DNA of 64,000 nucleotides, from positions 3,971,899 through 4,035,898 of the forward strand of contig NC_087377.1 of NCBI RefSeq assembly GCF_963675165.1, written 5' to 3'. The translations under genes and the position numbers were made by a program. The DNA comes from Halichondria panicea (Eukaryota; Porifera; Demospongiae; Suberitida; Halichondriidae). This document shows, piece after piece, positions 11,805 to 23,371 of this stretch (positions are counted from its first letter, which is position 1; each line of letters starts with the position of its first letter). The notes beneath the pieces were generated by a model. It ran no database searches. It saw nothing but the letters and a program-made list of their open reading frames with translations, and had not been told where the DNA came from.

Positions 11805-13162
11805 ACTATAAAACTGTATGTGTCAATGTTTAGTTAATTGTTATGCTATGAGAGTGTAACTGTTACTCTTTTACTCTTTTAGCTGTTAGGCCTTTGTATA
11901 TATATATAGATTATTTATGCTTTGCTATAATTATTCTTTTATTCTCTCGAAAAACAGCTATATATCTATAGCCTATAATTATTATTCTTTTATTATCTCA
12001 GTGTTATTCCTCAGTTTTAACCATACCTGCATGAGTAACAGTTGCATGCATATAGGTATAATTATATATGCATGTGGTGCGTTTGGAATGAGGGATGAAT
12101 TTCTCTATCAATGGTTAAGAGTGCAATATGGCATCAGTAAACAGCACCATATAATGTACCGTGCTGTTTTGGAATGAGGGATGAAACATTAATTAAAGCT
12201 GCATGCATACATGCATGTACAAGCTGCACTACTAGCTTCCACTGTATGTATATGTAACATTTTATAGTATGTTCTGTGCTTTAACGGTATACCATTGAGA
12301 CTATAATTATATACAACAGGAGACTGCATGCATGCAACTCCATGCATGTACAACTGGAAATGCTGTGGAGGAGCAACTGCCTGCTTTGGAAGCTAGCTGC
12401 TCTTAATGCAGAGCTGAATTTACTGGAAGTAAAAATTAGGCTGATTGTGTTTTTTCAGGGAGGGGAATCAGTTGGCCATGCATGAAGCTCTAACTTTCTA
12501 TAGCAGAAGAAAAATTTTTGCAAAACGTATGGACACATGACATCTTGCTGAGATTATTTTGGAGCTTGGAGAAGTTGTTTGGCTGATCATGACCAAGTGT
12601 GTACAGAACTGGTGAGTGATTCACAACATTATGATTATACTCACTCTGATTGATGTATTGCAATCATAATTATTTGTAGCTGATAGTGATCCAGTGTACG
12701 CACCCATACCATGACTGGTTGCTGTTGGAGACTAAACGGTAGACATGACATTGATATTTATCAGCTATATGCTACAACTGAGTTCCCTGCATATGTTGCA
12801 TATTGGGATAACAGTTAACTGTGTCTGCATGGTTAATGTTGAGCAGAGGAGAGCAGCTTGTATCAATCTAGGCTTATTTGACACAGGAGAGGCCAACAAA
12901 TTTATATATATGATCGAGACCACTTTTCGTATCCATAGCAGACCGATGCATACGTTCTTGATAGTTTTTCGCTTGTTTCTTATGAAAATGACATGTCTAT
13001 AGCTAGCTTGTCATGGTATAGCGTGTATAGACACATAAAACACTTGTACCTGCATGTACATGCACCATACTGTCACAGTGTGTAGATCTCTAGTTTAAGG
13101 TTTGAAAAAGGATATAGCAGCTAGGTTGTCTGCATGCAGTGAGCCCCGCCCTCCCAAAAACA
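11805..13162. other. spacer between Death copy C and kinesin pseudogene
   Basis: No gene is supported. It contains a short internal repeat (gaatgagggatgaa at about 12087 and 12173) and several ATGCATGC-type runs. The equivalent spacer in the second block (23372-24398) is shorter. Confidence 0.5.
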
Positions 13163-13424
13163 TTTAGGTCTTCTGGTCGGAAGGATGCTGCTAAAGGGGA
13201 CAACTTTAGAGTGGCTGTTAGAGTGAGGCCGCGCATAGCTAGAGAGATCAAGGGCAATGCCGGAGAGGTGAGTTTCTAGTGAGCTGAGAGACAAACAATT
13301 CAGTGCCATTTCAATAAATTCTATAGTGCTGGTCTGCATATCTGGCTACATGTAGAGTAATAGGCTGTCCTTAGCATATATTTACTGCTCCACTGTGGCC
13401 CTGGAAAACGTTGACTATAGTACG

Positions 13425-13570
13425 TTGTATGGAGATAGTGGGAAAGAGTGGGCGGATAGTAGGGAAGAAAGGGGAGACAGTGGGCAAGGGATATTGGAAA
13501 GAAATGGAAAAGGGCTGCGGATAGTGGGGAAGAGGGGGGGATATAGTGACAAAGAAAGAGGTAGAGTGTC
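13425..13570 (+). repeat. purine-rich degenerate tandem tract in kinesin intron 1
   Basis: The tract is built of loosely repeated GATAGTGGGRAAGAG-like units, almost all purines on the + strand. A shorter related tract occupies the same intron of the intact gene at about 24745-24880, so it predates the duplication. No coding role is apparent. Confidence 0.5.
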
Positions 13571-13872
13571 TAACCAGTTGCTATAGCCATATTATAGTTA
13601 ATTGTTGGCCATTGACATAATGCCATCACTAAGTATCACTTTCCCTCCCCATGCAGTGTGTCCTAGTGAGCCCTGAGGGAAATGCAGTGACTGTTAATAA
13701 GCCAGAGTCGAGAAGGAGACAGTCACAAATTGGAATCGATGATTTCAGAGAACTAGTTCGATCGGACACGAACAACACCCACAATTTCTTCTACGATATC
13801 GTCTTCTCCCCTAAGTGAGTTTATTTGTAATTGGCTTTACTACTTGAGTGGAGTTAATGCTATCAACATTGC

Positions 13873-14306
13873 CAGAGCCGTAGCCAGGGGGGATGCTAGG
13901 GGTGCATGCTCGAACTCCCAACCAGCCTGAGTCAAGTATACAAATCACAAAGAAATGTATCTGATTATCCAGCTGCATGGGCACCTCTTCTCTTCCAGAT
14001 CTTGCTGCAGTTAGGCTGTTAGCTAGCTAGTATATAGGTATGGAATACGATTCAGTCTCTATAAACTGTGGCTTAAATCTATAAACTAGTTCTCTTTTGT
14101 GATTGTGGCCAGCTTTTCTCTTTTCTATGCAAATAAAGATTCAGCTACGCCTAACTTGGCAGATAAGTTAATTATAGTGTCGTTAAAATAAGAGGTGTGG
14201 CGTCCGGTTAACTAAATTCGGTGCTGCACGACTAAAAATCGGGCACTTTGCGCCCTCTTTCATTTATGATATCACCCCTTTCTCCAAAATCCTGGCTATG
14301 CCCCTG
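13873..14306. mobile_element. TIR element of the CAGRGGCGTAGCCAGG type in kinesin pseudogene intron 2
   Basis: The left end is CAGAGCCGTAGCCAGG and the right end is the reverse complement of CAGGGGCATAGCCAGG. A related element sits at 25187-25548 in the same intron of the intact gene, so it inserted before the block was duplicated. The ends resemble hAT-type non-autonomous elements; the superfamily is inferred. Confidence 0.65.
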
Positions 14307-14814
14307 AGTGCCCTTATAGTTCAACTCAATTAAGCTTCTTAGTTTATAGGCACGGAGTGAGCTTTTAAATACAAAGCCTTTGTTGCTATTTTGTCCGGCT
14401 AATGTTCTAGATAGCCATTTAGCGTACAGTTTTTATATAGAAATGTACATGCATGCAGTCAATTATGTTAACATCTATCTCAGAATTTCCCTTATCAGTT
14501 GTGTTTTATTTTCTCTTCTCAGTTCAACACAAGACCAGATATTTGGTGTGTGTGCTATGGAGATTGTTGAGAGTGTTCTACAAGGTTACAATGGCAGCCT
14601 GATTGCTAGTGGACAAACAGGTTAGTAGTGGAGTCCATGCATGTATAGCCACTAGCAATTCCTATGGCAGGTAAACAAATAAAACTTTAATCGTATATTC
14701 ATTGAGAGCATTTGACTGTCAATAATGTATGATGTTCATTAGAAGCAGTTGTTTCTAGAATGTACACACAAGGAAATCAGTTCCAACCAGCCAATTTCAT
14801 GAGCTCGAGTTTAT

Positions 14815-15185
14815 TAAGCTCGTTAGGAAAAATGAAAGAGGGGTTTCAAACTAACAAGCGCGCAGCGTGAGTAGTGAAAGTCATGCGCAGCGCGAACATT
14901 TTTGGGGTTACGCCCACTTCTGGTCACACGGTGTACAGTAAGACTATAGGGAAAATCCCATTCTTATAGCCAGGGGAAGTCCCATAATAAGTAGCTAGCC
15001 TAGGCTAACCATGCATTGACTTTGATAACTCTTTTGGCAGTTGATACGTCAAAACAACAGGTACAATCATTGAATCAAATTACAATAGCTACAAAAACTG
15101 CTAGCTGGTAGCTGTAGTTAAGCCATAATAGCTAGACTGAAAGGGGGGATCCGTGGCACCCTGATCTCCCCCTGGATTCGCCACT
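14815..15185. mobile_element. insertion in kinesin pseudogene intron 3, absent from paralogue
   Basis: About 370 bases lie between gagctcgagttta and ttgacttttggttc. In the intact gene the matching flanks are almost adjacent near 26085-26100. The inserted part ends with a GGGGGGATCC...CCCCCTGGATTCGCCAC stretch and contains no coding frame. No clear terminal repeats were resolved, so its class is unknown. Confidence 0.5.
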
Positions 15186-16309
15186 GCATTGACTTTTGGT
15201 TCCAATCTTGCGAGTATAATTATAATTATAACCTGTCTTCCCCCCCCCACTCACACAGAATCTGGTAAGACCTTCACCATAGAGGGAGGTCATGAGGAGA
15301 TGACTAGAGGAATCATCCCAAGAGCTACTAAACTCATCTTTAAACGTATCCACAAGTAAACCTATAATATAGCCTGTCTATAGCTAGCTAGCTGTCAGTA
15401 GAAGTAGGTCACCTATATATAAGATCTACAGATTTTGTACTGTTTTTCAGGTAACTTTTAAGAAGTTTTTTTGTAGTATTGCATGCAGGCCATCTTTTGT
15501 GCAGTATAATTACATCGCAAATGTATTAGGCTATGACTATCTTAACACTGAGTACATGCAGACATTGAGAACTATATATCCCAGTAAAAAGGACAGGTTT
15601 CTAGTGAGGACTTCGTATATGGAGATCTACAATGAGAGGCTGTTGGACCTCATGGTATACACGTCTGTTTGTGATTGTGTCACTATACATACGATTGTAC
15701 TTATACAGCTACTATTCTCTACATGTATGTGCACGAATGGTTGCTTTCTCGAGTTCATTTCGATATTACAATGTGTACGTGTACAGTATGATTATCAGCT
15801 AGTAGTATAATACTACTGAGTCCCTATATATGGTGTATACATGCACGTACACACATGCACGTCACCCCTATACTTGCTTTCTTGAGCTTTAAACTATTTA
15901 TTCAGCTGAACACAAAAGGTTTATTTGAAGTTACAATTCATCCACCGTCCCTCTCTACAGGCATCCCAGTCGTGACAATCTTCGTATTCATGAGGATGGT
16001 GTGGGCAGAGTTTTTGTGGATAATCTATCAGAGCACGTTGTGAGGAACACGGCTGGTATATCATGTCACTACTGAGAGAGGGGGCTAGACTCCAAACCAC
16101 CGCTACTACCAAGATGAACAAGGTGAAACCTATATATAGCTACACATTATTATCTTGAGCTATAGTCTTAATCGATTCCAAAATCAATAAAAACATAACA
16201 TTAAAATCTGATTGTGATGTACAAAGTTTGAAGTGTCCATGTGTTAGCTACAGTATAGTCAAAGCAATTAACTAACTAATTAATGGTTCTTATAACACAG
16301 TACAAAAAC

Positions 16310-18397
16310 TCATGTGCTTTTGCCACATATTTTATCATGCATATCACATAAAAATAATAGTGGTGTGACAATAATTGTAAATATAATAAGGATAATAAAT
16401 AGCACCACTGTTATGATAATAAAGAGCGAAACAATTGCTACAACAATCACATAAATGTTGGCAATGGCTGTGTATATACTAGCTCCTAATATAAATACAC
16501 CCCATTCAAAAGAAAGCGCTTCGAACTGAAAGAAGCTTTGAAGAAAAAACGACTCTTCAAAGCTGTATATACCACAAACCAAGAATGTGACAAGAAATGT
16601 AGTGTAGACGATGCAGATAATAGCCACAACCGGACTCTTAAAAGGAAGGCGAAGCTTTTTACACACATTCACGTTGTGCAAATTGTCAACTTTTTTAGCC
16701 AATAGGCGTTCTGGTATTTTTTTTTCTGATTTGACTGCCGATGAAACTAATGCCATAAGTATAGGGAACTCTTGAGTCCAATATTTCGTCATCACAAAAT
16801 AATTCAAATAGCCAAACAAAGGTAAGAAGCTCATCACAGCTATCATATACCACAGTCGCGGGCTAACATACACACCCATGTGATCATTGCTTGGAATTCC
16901 TGTTTCGTTGGTTGGATTAACCATGGCATTTAAACGGTAAAAAATATCTATTCCGTTGGGAATTTCTGTTCCGCTGGTTGGATTGACCCCAGGCCGATTC
17001 AGATGATCGTAACGAATGCGGCCTGAAATGATCACAAGCATAAAAACTTGGGTCACCATTTGAAACATGACGTAGATAAGGAAAAAAGAAGCATACGTAA
17101 TAACTATTGATTTGTACTTTCTAGAATTCTGATCATCCTGAATGTGTTTGAAGTGTTTCTTGAGTCTCATTATAGCAGCTATTATCATGTACAGTCGTGT
17201 CAGAAAAACAGTTACAATAAATATTATTGAATCTACTGCTAACAGCACAAGTCCGATTATACTAGCCACCGTTCCAACGTTTCCATCAGTTATGCTAACC
17301 TCAAAGAAGTTGCATATCAAAAGTGGAAACAATATAATCTCGGTAATAATCAATCTAAACATATCAAAAGGATGCTTCTTATTTTCATTTGTTTTTTGGC
17401 AACTGTTGTAGAAGACCATCAAGCTATCGATAATCACTAGCACTGTGGAGAATATGGAAAGAGCCAGATGGAAAATATTGAATGCTTCGTTATTTCCTGC
17501 CACAAAAACAGCGATAGAAAATCCCAAGTTTACTATTGCAAAAATTAGCTGTAAAATTACCCAGGTCCTTCGAAGTGCATCACCTAGTAGTGAGAAAAGG
17601 ATATTCTTCACTTCCTTACCTCCCAAATGAGAGGCTTCTTTCAACGTTTTATCTGAAATAAGCTGCCTTTGATGAAAAAGGTTTCCGATCTTAATCGTGC
17701 ATGAACAATCATACGATGCACAGCAACAGTCTATACATTTCTCAAAACAGGAATCCTCCTCCACCTTAACATCACATTCGACTTCTTCTACTCTCGCTTC
17801 GATTGCTAGTGGTTGTTCTCTAACTGCATGGCCAACGACAGTAATCTCTTCAACTACAGTTTCTATACGTGTCACATGCATTGTAAACTGCCCTTGAGTA
17901 GCTGGGCCCAAACCTGCTGTGTTATGCTCTGGTGCAGATATGTGACCTTGCACCATTTGAACTGATTCTTTCCTAGCAGTAAAAGCAAATGCGTTTGCGC
18001 TAGGTGCACTAGGATTTTGAGGTTGTTTTACATTGTGTTGTGCAGCTGAGTACGCTATAGGAGGAGCTTGCTGCGAATGTGAGTGATGATAATTTGCTGC
18101 ATAAGGCACCATTTTCTGACTATTTTCAAAGGATGGGTTAGTCGCATGTGGCAAACTGTTACTTTGGATACAAGCATCTCTGTCATAGTTACTCTTATAT
18201 GGAAATGATGGTTGCGTGCAGCTTACTTGTTGTGTTTGGGCAGGTACCGCTTGGTTGGGTGGTCGTAGCGACTGTTTCCGGGGTGGTACTGGTGGTTGTT
18301 GTGGAACAGCATGGCCGTCTGGTCTCAGTGAACAGTCTTCCGAATTTGTCGAATACTGCACCTCATTGTAATTTGGTGGAAGATTATCGTAAGCCAT
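16310..18397 (-). CDS. intronless multi-pass membrane protein nested in kinesin pseudogene intron 6 (695 aa)
   Basis: A single uninterrupted frame of 695 codons runs antisense inside the intron between kinesin exon blocks 6 and 7. The first 210 or so residues are hydrophilic and rich in Pro, Gln and Ser, with a polyproline motif (PPVPPRKQS) of the kind bound by SH3 domains. A cysteine cluster follows (CFEKCIDCCCASYDCSC, about residue 220). From about residue 270 there are eight or more hydrophobic segments, for example [65 protein letters not shown], and a long hydrophobic C-terminal stretch. I do not recognise the family. A close paralogue lies at 27525-29624. The frame is open although the host has decayed, which argues for a separately expressed gene. 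Confidence 0.85.
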   Translation of the reverse strand: MAYDNLPPNYNEVQYSTNSEDCSLRPDGHAVPQQPPVPPRKQSLRPPNQAVPAQTQQVSCTQPSFPYKSNYDRDACIQSNSLPHATNPSFENSQKMVPYAANYHHSHSQQAPPIAYSAAQHNVKQPQNPSAPSANAFAFTARKESVQMVQGHISAPEHNTAGLGPATQGQFTMHVTRIETVVEEITVVGHAVREQPLAIEARVEEVECDVKVEEDSCFEKCIDCCCASYDCSCTIKIGNLFHQRQLISDKTLKEASHLGGKEVKNILFSLLGDALRRTWVILQLIFAIVNLGFSIAVFVAGNNEAFNIFHLALSIFSTVLVIIDSLMVFYNSCQKTNENKKHPFDMFRLIITEIILFPLLICNFFEVSITDGNVGTVASIIGLVLLAVDSIIFIVTVFLTRLYMIIAAIMRLKKHFKHIQDDQNSRKYKSIVITYASFFLIYVMFQMVTQVFMLVIISGRIRYDHLNRPGVNPTSGTEIPNGIDIFYRLNAMVNPTNETGIPSNDHMGVYVSPRLWYMIAVMSFLPLFGYLNYFVMTKYWTQEFPILMALVSSAVKSEKKIPERLLAKKVDNLHNVNVCKKLRLPFKSPVVAIICIVYTTFLVTFLVCGIYSFEESFFLQSFFQFEALSFEWGVFILGASIYTAIANIYVIVVAIVSLFIIITVVLFIILIIFTIIVTPLLFLCDMHDKICGKST

Positions 18398-18457
18398 TGC
18401 TCTTGGTGTAAAACTTGATACTGTAGAAATGTGTTCCTTTCAAAAAATGAGACCCAC

Positions 18458-18471
18458 TTTATTTATATTTT
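18458..18471 (-). promoter_or_regulatory. possible TATA box of the nested membrane-protein gene
   Basis: On the minus strand this reads AAAATATAAATAAA, about 60-75 bases before the ATG at 18397. The equivalent position of the paralogue (29689-29703) also keeps AAAATATAAA. Conservation and spacing suggest a core promoter, but this is a weak motif in AT-rich DNA. Confidence 0.35.
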
Positions 18472-20036
18472 CATGGTTTATCACAGCTTTTCTTGGTACC
18501 TGATTCGAATTGAAAGCTAATTTTCTTACCATGCACTTATTGTTTGTGTTGTGATATTTTACAAACTGTCAGTTGGGATCTAGTTTGTTTGTCAGAAGCT
18601 ACATAAACCTTCACAACGGATACACGTGTTGTTTCATCCCTTGTTTACATCAACTGTTGAATTTCTATTTGCCTCACACTTACAATAATTCAATTTGCTT
18701 ATTGCATTGCTTTCTTAACTGCTCTGGTACAATTGCTCTATATTCACAGTTCATAACAATTAATTTATTCTTCTTAATTCTTCTTGTTATTGCAGGAGAG
18801 AAGTCGTAGTCATGCAGTGTTCACGATCATAGTGGAGCATGCAGAGCACCAGGCCGACTCCGGGGGTAGCGTGGTTACTATATCTGGAAACTAAGACTGG
18901 TCGATCTAGCCGGATCAGAGAGGTATGTGTGAGAAGGGGAAGGGGGGTTGACAGTGTTCAGCTGCGCAATATAGATCTTGGAAACATATAATTTCGTGGA
19001 TATAAATGGTTCACCGTTGTATATAAAGATTATAAGTAAGAAGAAGACAGCCATTGTAAAAGTTTGTTAGGTGGTAAAGTATACAGTCAATTATAATGGT
19101 GCAAGCTGAATTCATAGAGTGGCAAGGTACATAGTGTTATACTATAGCTGTAAGGGCTACACCAGGAGTAAGATCTAGCTGCTGATACTATAATTACTGC
19201 CATCACAAGGTTGAACATAGATGCTCAGAGCAAGCAGCAAGAAGAAACTAAGAATATCAACGTCTCACTCCACACATTCGGGAAGGTGAGCGTGCAGTTT
19301 GAATAGGAGCTTTCTACTGTAACTGGTCTTTACATCCATTATAATCATGCATGCATCCCCACTAATTTTAAGCACCTCCCACACACACACACACTCACAT
19401 TTATCCCGGCCCCAATCCCCATTCACACATCCTTACAGGTCGTTACTGCCCTCACGACTCCCGGTGTTGAGTATGTCCCGTACAGAGACTCTAAACTCAC
19501 ACGAATACTGCAAGACTGCCTCGGGGGTAACTGTAAAACAACGCTCATTTCCACGGTAACTGCATCTTCGTCGTGCTATATGGAGTCTATGAACACACTC
19601 AAATTTGCAAAGAGGTAATCTCTCCCAACACTGTGCATGCATGCATAGCCTTCCTATTTCTTCGTGTGTGGTACAAATATATGCATGCATGCATGTGTCT
19701 ATATCCCCATCACTTTGTTACTTGTGATTATATACAGATTCCACTGTGCACATGCAAACAGTGCATTTGGTGCCTAGGGGGCCTTTGTACAGTAGATCAT
19801 CTCTACAAGTAAATGTCGATTCCATGCTCATTTTAGCAATGATAAAAGTATTTAGTGCGACAGTGCATTCAGTGCAGCTGTAGTATACTGTACGTTAACA
19901 CACTCCATGTTGCAGGGCCAAGAACATCAAGAACACTGCTCTGGTGAACAAAGATGTCTCCCAGAAAGCTCTCCTCTCAGCCTACCAGAAAGAGATACAC
20001 AAGCTCAAGGAGCAGTTGGAGCAGAGGTCAGCCACA

Positions 20037-20935
20037 CAACTCAATTGTTTAAAACAAGTAACCAGCCAAACCAACTGTTGAGAGATTTCGGGAATTTCTG
20101 GGAGATGCATTCAAGATTGCTCATATCCTTGATGGGTCACCATAATTACACTGAACTAGAACTAAAATGCCTTCTGTCATACAATTTTTGGTTTGTTAAG
20201 CAATTATATCATGTTTCACCTCAAATATAGACCACAAATTATCTTCTTGATTCAAAGCATATAAGTACAAGTGCAAACAACGTTTATTGGGGAAGAGTAG
20301 GGTTGGTATAGTCTTTGCATGGCTCCAACTAGTTAATTGGGGGTGGGGCTCAATCTTGTCCAGCGTTATAAATGGTTAAATAGAGCTAGGGGATCCAGCG
20401 TTATTAACCTGCATGTGTTAATTTCGATCTATAAGAATGATTCATTTGAATGAGGCCTTCGAACTTTTCTTTCCTCTATATATATTGGAACCATGCTGTC
20501 CATGCAGCACCGAAACGCATGGTGTAGACTCTATACAGATGAGCCCTGCCCACCAAAAGTCTGCGTATTGCTGTCGGTATTATAGTTAGTGAACAAACTA
20601 TTTGAGTGTTTGTCGATTCAATGAGACGTATAGAACTATTAACTATGAGGTCGTGTATCTATTTTCCTGCCCTCCATAATTATTGCTTGGCAATATAAAT
20701 ACGGCCTATAATACTTAGATTGGTGTGCATGCATATGCTATAGTAACTGTATCCCAGCATGAATTGATGGTATGCACTGAATTACTTATCCATATGTGGG
20801 AGGGAGTCAACCCTCAATTAAATGCATGGGTAATCCAGCTATATGTATGTTATAATTATTACTAGATCTAGCTAAGTGTTTCAGTATAGATCTATATCAG
20901 TATCATTTACAGCAAATGCTTCTAAATGGCAAGCC
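20037..20935. other. duplication junction, Death-gene fragment and 5' flank of copy D
   Basis: Up to about 20065 the DNA follows the kinesin intron after exon 10 (cagccaaacca). It then switches abruptly to the last exon of a Death-domain gene (actgttgagagatttcggg), 20066-about 20143, which carries a 1-base deletion relative to intact copies. The sequence after it resembles the 3' flank at 110-200. From about 20785 it matches the flank upstream of copy B. No functional gene lies here. Confidence 0.8.
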
Positions 20936-23371
20936 CTCGAAGCAATGTCAGCAATGATTATAAAGGTTGGTGTAAGATACATGCATGGCTTATAGATCTA
21001 TTATGTAAACTCAGTATACAATGTTATCTCATGCAATATTAATATCCACAGAAGAGGCACATGATATACAGCATAAACATAGGCCTTTGCTGAAGGATCT
21101 GGTGAAGGAACTTGACTCTGTTGTTGACTGGCAACTGCTTATGATCAATGGAAGCAGAGAAGTTTGAAAATGATAAAATAGAGAAAAATTTCCCGAACGA
21201 TATTGATTGACAAAAACAGGAGGCCTTTGACAAGTGGTTGAGGAGGAAACCTGATGCTTGTTGGAAGGATGTTATTGTTGCTCTGTATAAAATTAAAGAG
21301 GATACTCTAGCATTTCGTCTTGCTAAAAAGTACCCCTGCCACTGGAAAGATCCAAGGGTATAGCATGACTTTATAATAGCTATACTTATAGTATGTATAA
21401 TAGGTCCTTGTTTTTATCACATAAACTATAATATAATTATAGGGATCTGTAAATGGGAGCTTTTTATGCACCTCTTATGATGCTCTCATTACCGCCAAGA
21501 AGATGGATGAAATTCATCGAAAATTTCTTCCTCAACTTGCTCCTGGACTAGATTACTACATATTTGAAGATAAATCAGTAGAACTAATGAATGAAAGGTA
21601 AAATTAATGGTATTGCACTTTTTCTGTGTGGTCAACTACCCCCTCCAACCCCTATCCCAACACACAAACACAAACACACACACACAGATCAGCAGCAGAA
21701 AGGACAACTCGATTCTCACGTATCTTACTGAACGTTCCTTTCAAAGTTGGGCTTGAAGCAAGACCAGGAGAACTACTTCCCGCTAATTCAACTAACCAGA
21801 AGTGGATCGAGTCTAAATCGGTTCGAAAAGCAGCATTCAACACCCAGTAAGATGTAAAGGCATGAACTTCGTGTATTATTTTACTTTTTATACTCACACA
21901 CACACACAGATCAGTAGTAGAAAGGACAACTCGATTCTCACGTGTCAAGGTTCCTTGTTCCAAAGGTCTGGAAGATTTCTTTAAGAGCGTTGAAGATAGT
22001 GGCATTAAAGGTGCCTTCAAAGTTGGGCTTGAAGCAAGGTATAACATAAGTACCATTGTAATGATGCATATGTTCCAAGATTATAGGTTTGGAAATATGT
22101 ACTGGAAACTGAAACCGGGAGAACTACTTCCCGCTAATTCAACTAACCAGAAGTGGATCGAGTCTAAATTGGTTCGAAAAGCAGCATTCAACACCCAGTA
22201 AGATGTAAAGGCATGAACTTCGTGTATTATTTTACTTTTTATACTCAGAGTGGAAGAAGCTGATGTTGGGCAACTGTTTGTTGGGAGAGAGCAGCTCGGG
22301 AAAGAGGTCACTAAAATATCTGTGACGTTCAACGTGGAAGGTCAAGATGAAGGGAGATATTCGGCTGCCATTGCTGCATATGAAGATGGTGACATGTTTT
22401 GCCTGGATGCTGTGTACAGAAAACAACCCCTTGAAAACAGAGCAAGATTAAGTATTGCTCTACCAGGACGGTAGCTAAATCACATTATAGCACTCATAGA
22501 TTCTCATTTCTCCTTCCTAACATAGAAAGTATGACTTGAGGATATCTGATTGTTCTGAGTGCATCTTGTTGTCTGAGCACCAAAACAGTATACCCTATCA
22601 GATGGCCCTAACCATTACTAATGCATTGTGCAGACTGTGAGTTGCATGTTCATGAAAAAAATGACAATTTAATAAAATGTTCCACAGTCCTGATAGAAAA
22701 CTTTGTGTCATTCTCCATGGATCATTACCAAATGATGATGTGAGCTCCTCTTGGAAGGTTGAGTACATTCGACAGCGTGTGCAAAGGCAGTACAAATGGA
22801 ATCCTGACAAAAAGTATATGCCTGTATTATTTGTATGTATTGTACGATCAATTATGTAGGTGGATTCTGGTCCGGTATAATGTTGACGTCTTTGAATATG
22901 ATACTAATCAGGATCTTGTCAACACTGCCACAGTGAATGAAAAACAGAACATTAAGTTTGACTACTCAAGAAACGAAGTCGAAGTATGTTGAGAATGTAT
23001 GTGCACTTAGTACTAAATGTAGCGTTAATTGCTTGACAAGCAATGTACAAGTACTTTGTATATGCATGTACATGCAAAAAAGGATACAATAGCCGACCAC
23101 AGTATAATTATAACCATAACCGTGCCATACTATTAGTATAATAATTTCCCGGCAGCTTTGGGGTCAAAAGATATACCCAAGAAATGTCAGTGACACTCAC
23201 CCCTCAAAAGACAAGTACTACTACATGGAAGGGATTGAGGGAGTGCGACTGCCTGGGGGGGAACTCAGGGAGCCATACAATTGGACCACTGAGAAACTGT
23301 TGAAAGATTTCGAGGAGTTTCTGGGAGATGCATTCAAGATTGCTCACATCCTCGATGGGTCACCATACTGA
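20936..23371 (+). pseudogene. Death-domain paralogue D, broken in exon 2
   Basis: Exon blocks: 20936-20965, 21052-21357, 21443-21597, 21688-21846 (exons 4 and 5 fused), 21910-22038, 22087-22197, 22249-22470, 22526-22636, 22688-22813, 22860-22983, 23156-23371. Exon 2, the Death-domain exon, has lost bases near 21148 (gatcaatggaag) and has CGA changed to TGA at about 21207, so the domain cannot be read through. Exons 4-5 exist twice. Exons 6-10 keep open frames and splice signals (VEEADVGQLF, CLDAVYRKQP, YIRQRVQ, stop TGA 23369-23371). A product lacking the Death domain would need a new start, so I call it a pseudogene. Confidence 0.75.
21772..22248 (+). repeat. direct repeat of exon 5 and intron in copy D
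   Basis: About 127 bases at 21772-21897 recur at about 22121-22247 with very few differences, offset by 349 bases. They cover the end of exon 5 and the intron before exon 6. An exon 4 start is repeated as well (21688 and 21910). This is a recent tandem duplication followed by deletion of the intervening intron in the first unit. Confidence 0.75.

Larger units (their letters stand above)
13163..20036 (+). pseudogene. kinesin motor pseudogene (first copy)
   Basis: Ten exon-like blocks match exons 1-10 of the intact gene at 24469: about 13163-13267, 13657-13814, 14523-14620, 15259-15355, 15553-15654, 15961-16122, 18796-18922, 19210-19285, 19439-19614, 19916-20036. The start codon is gone through a deletion in exon 1. 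The P-loop reads GQTESGKT instead of GQTGSGKT, and the switch I serine motif reads ERSRSH instead of ESSRSH. There is a 4-base insertion at the start of exon 5 and another inside it. Exon 6 has an extra base at 15963 and two extra bases near 16058. Exon 7 has a 2-base insertion (near 18872) that leads to a stop. After exon 10 the coiled-coil, DEP and ankyrin exons are missing, replaced by a fragment of a Death-domain gene. It cannot encode a working motor. Confidence 0.9.

Noticed and set aside
13395-13586. 63-codon plus-strand frame in kinesin pseudogene intron 1
   Set aside because: It is a translation of the purine-rich repeat tract and is not preserved as a frame in the paralogous intron.
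19433-19690. 85-codon minus-strand frame opposite kinesin exon 9 (also at 31040-31231)
   Set aside because: It is conserved only because it is the antisense of a conserved motor exon; the motor frame explains it.
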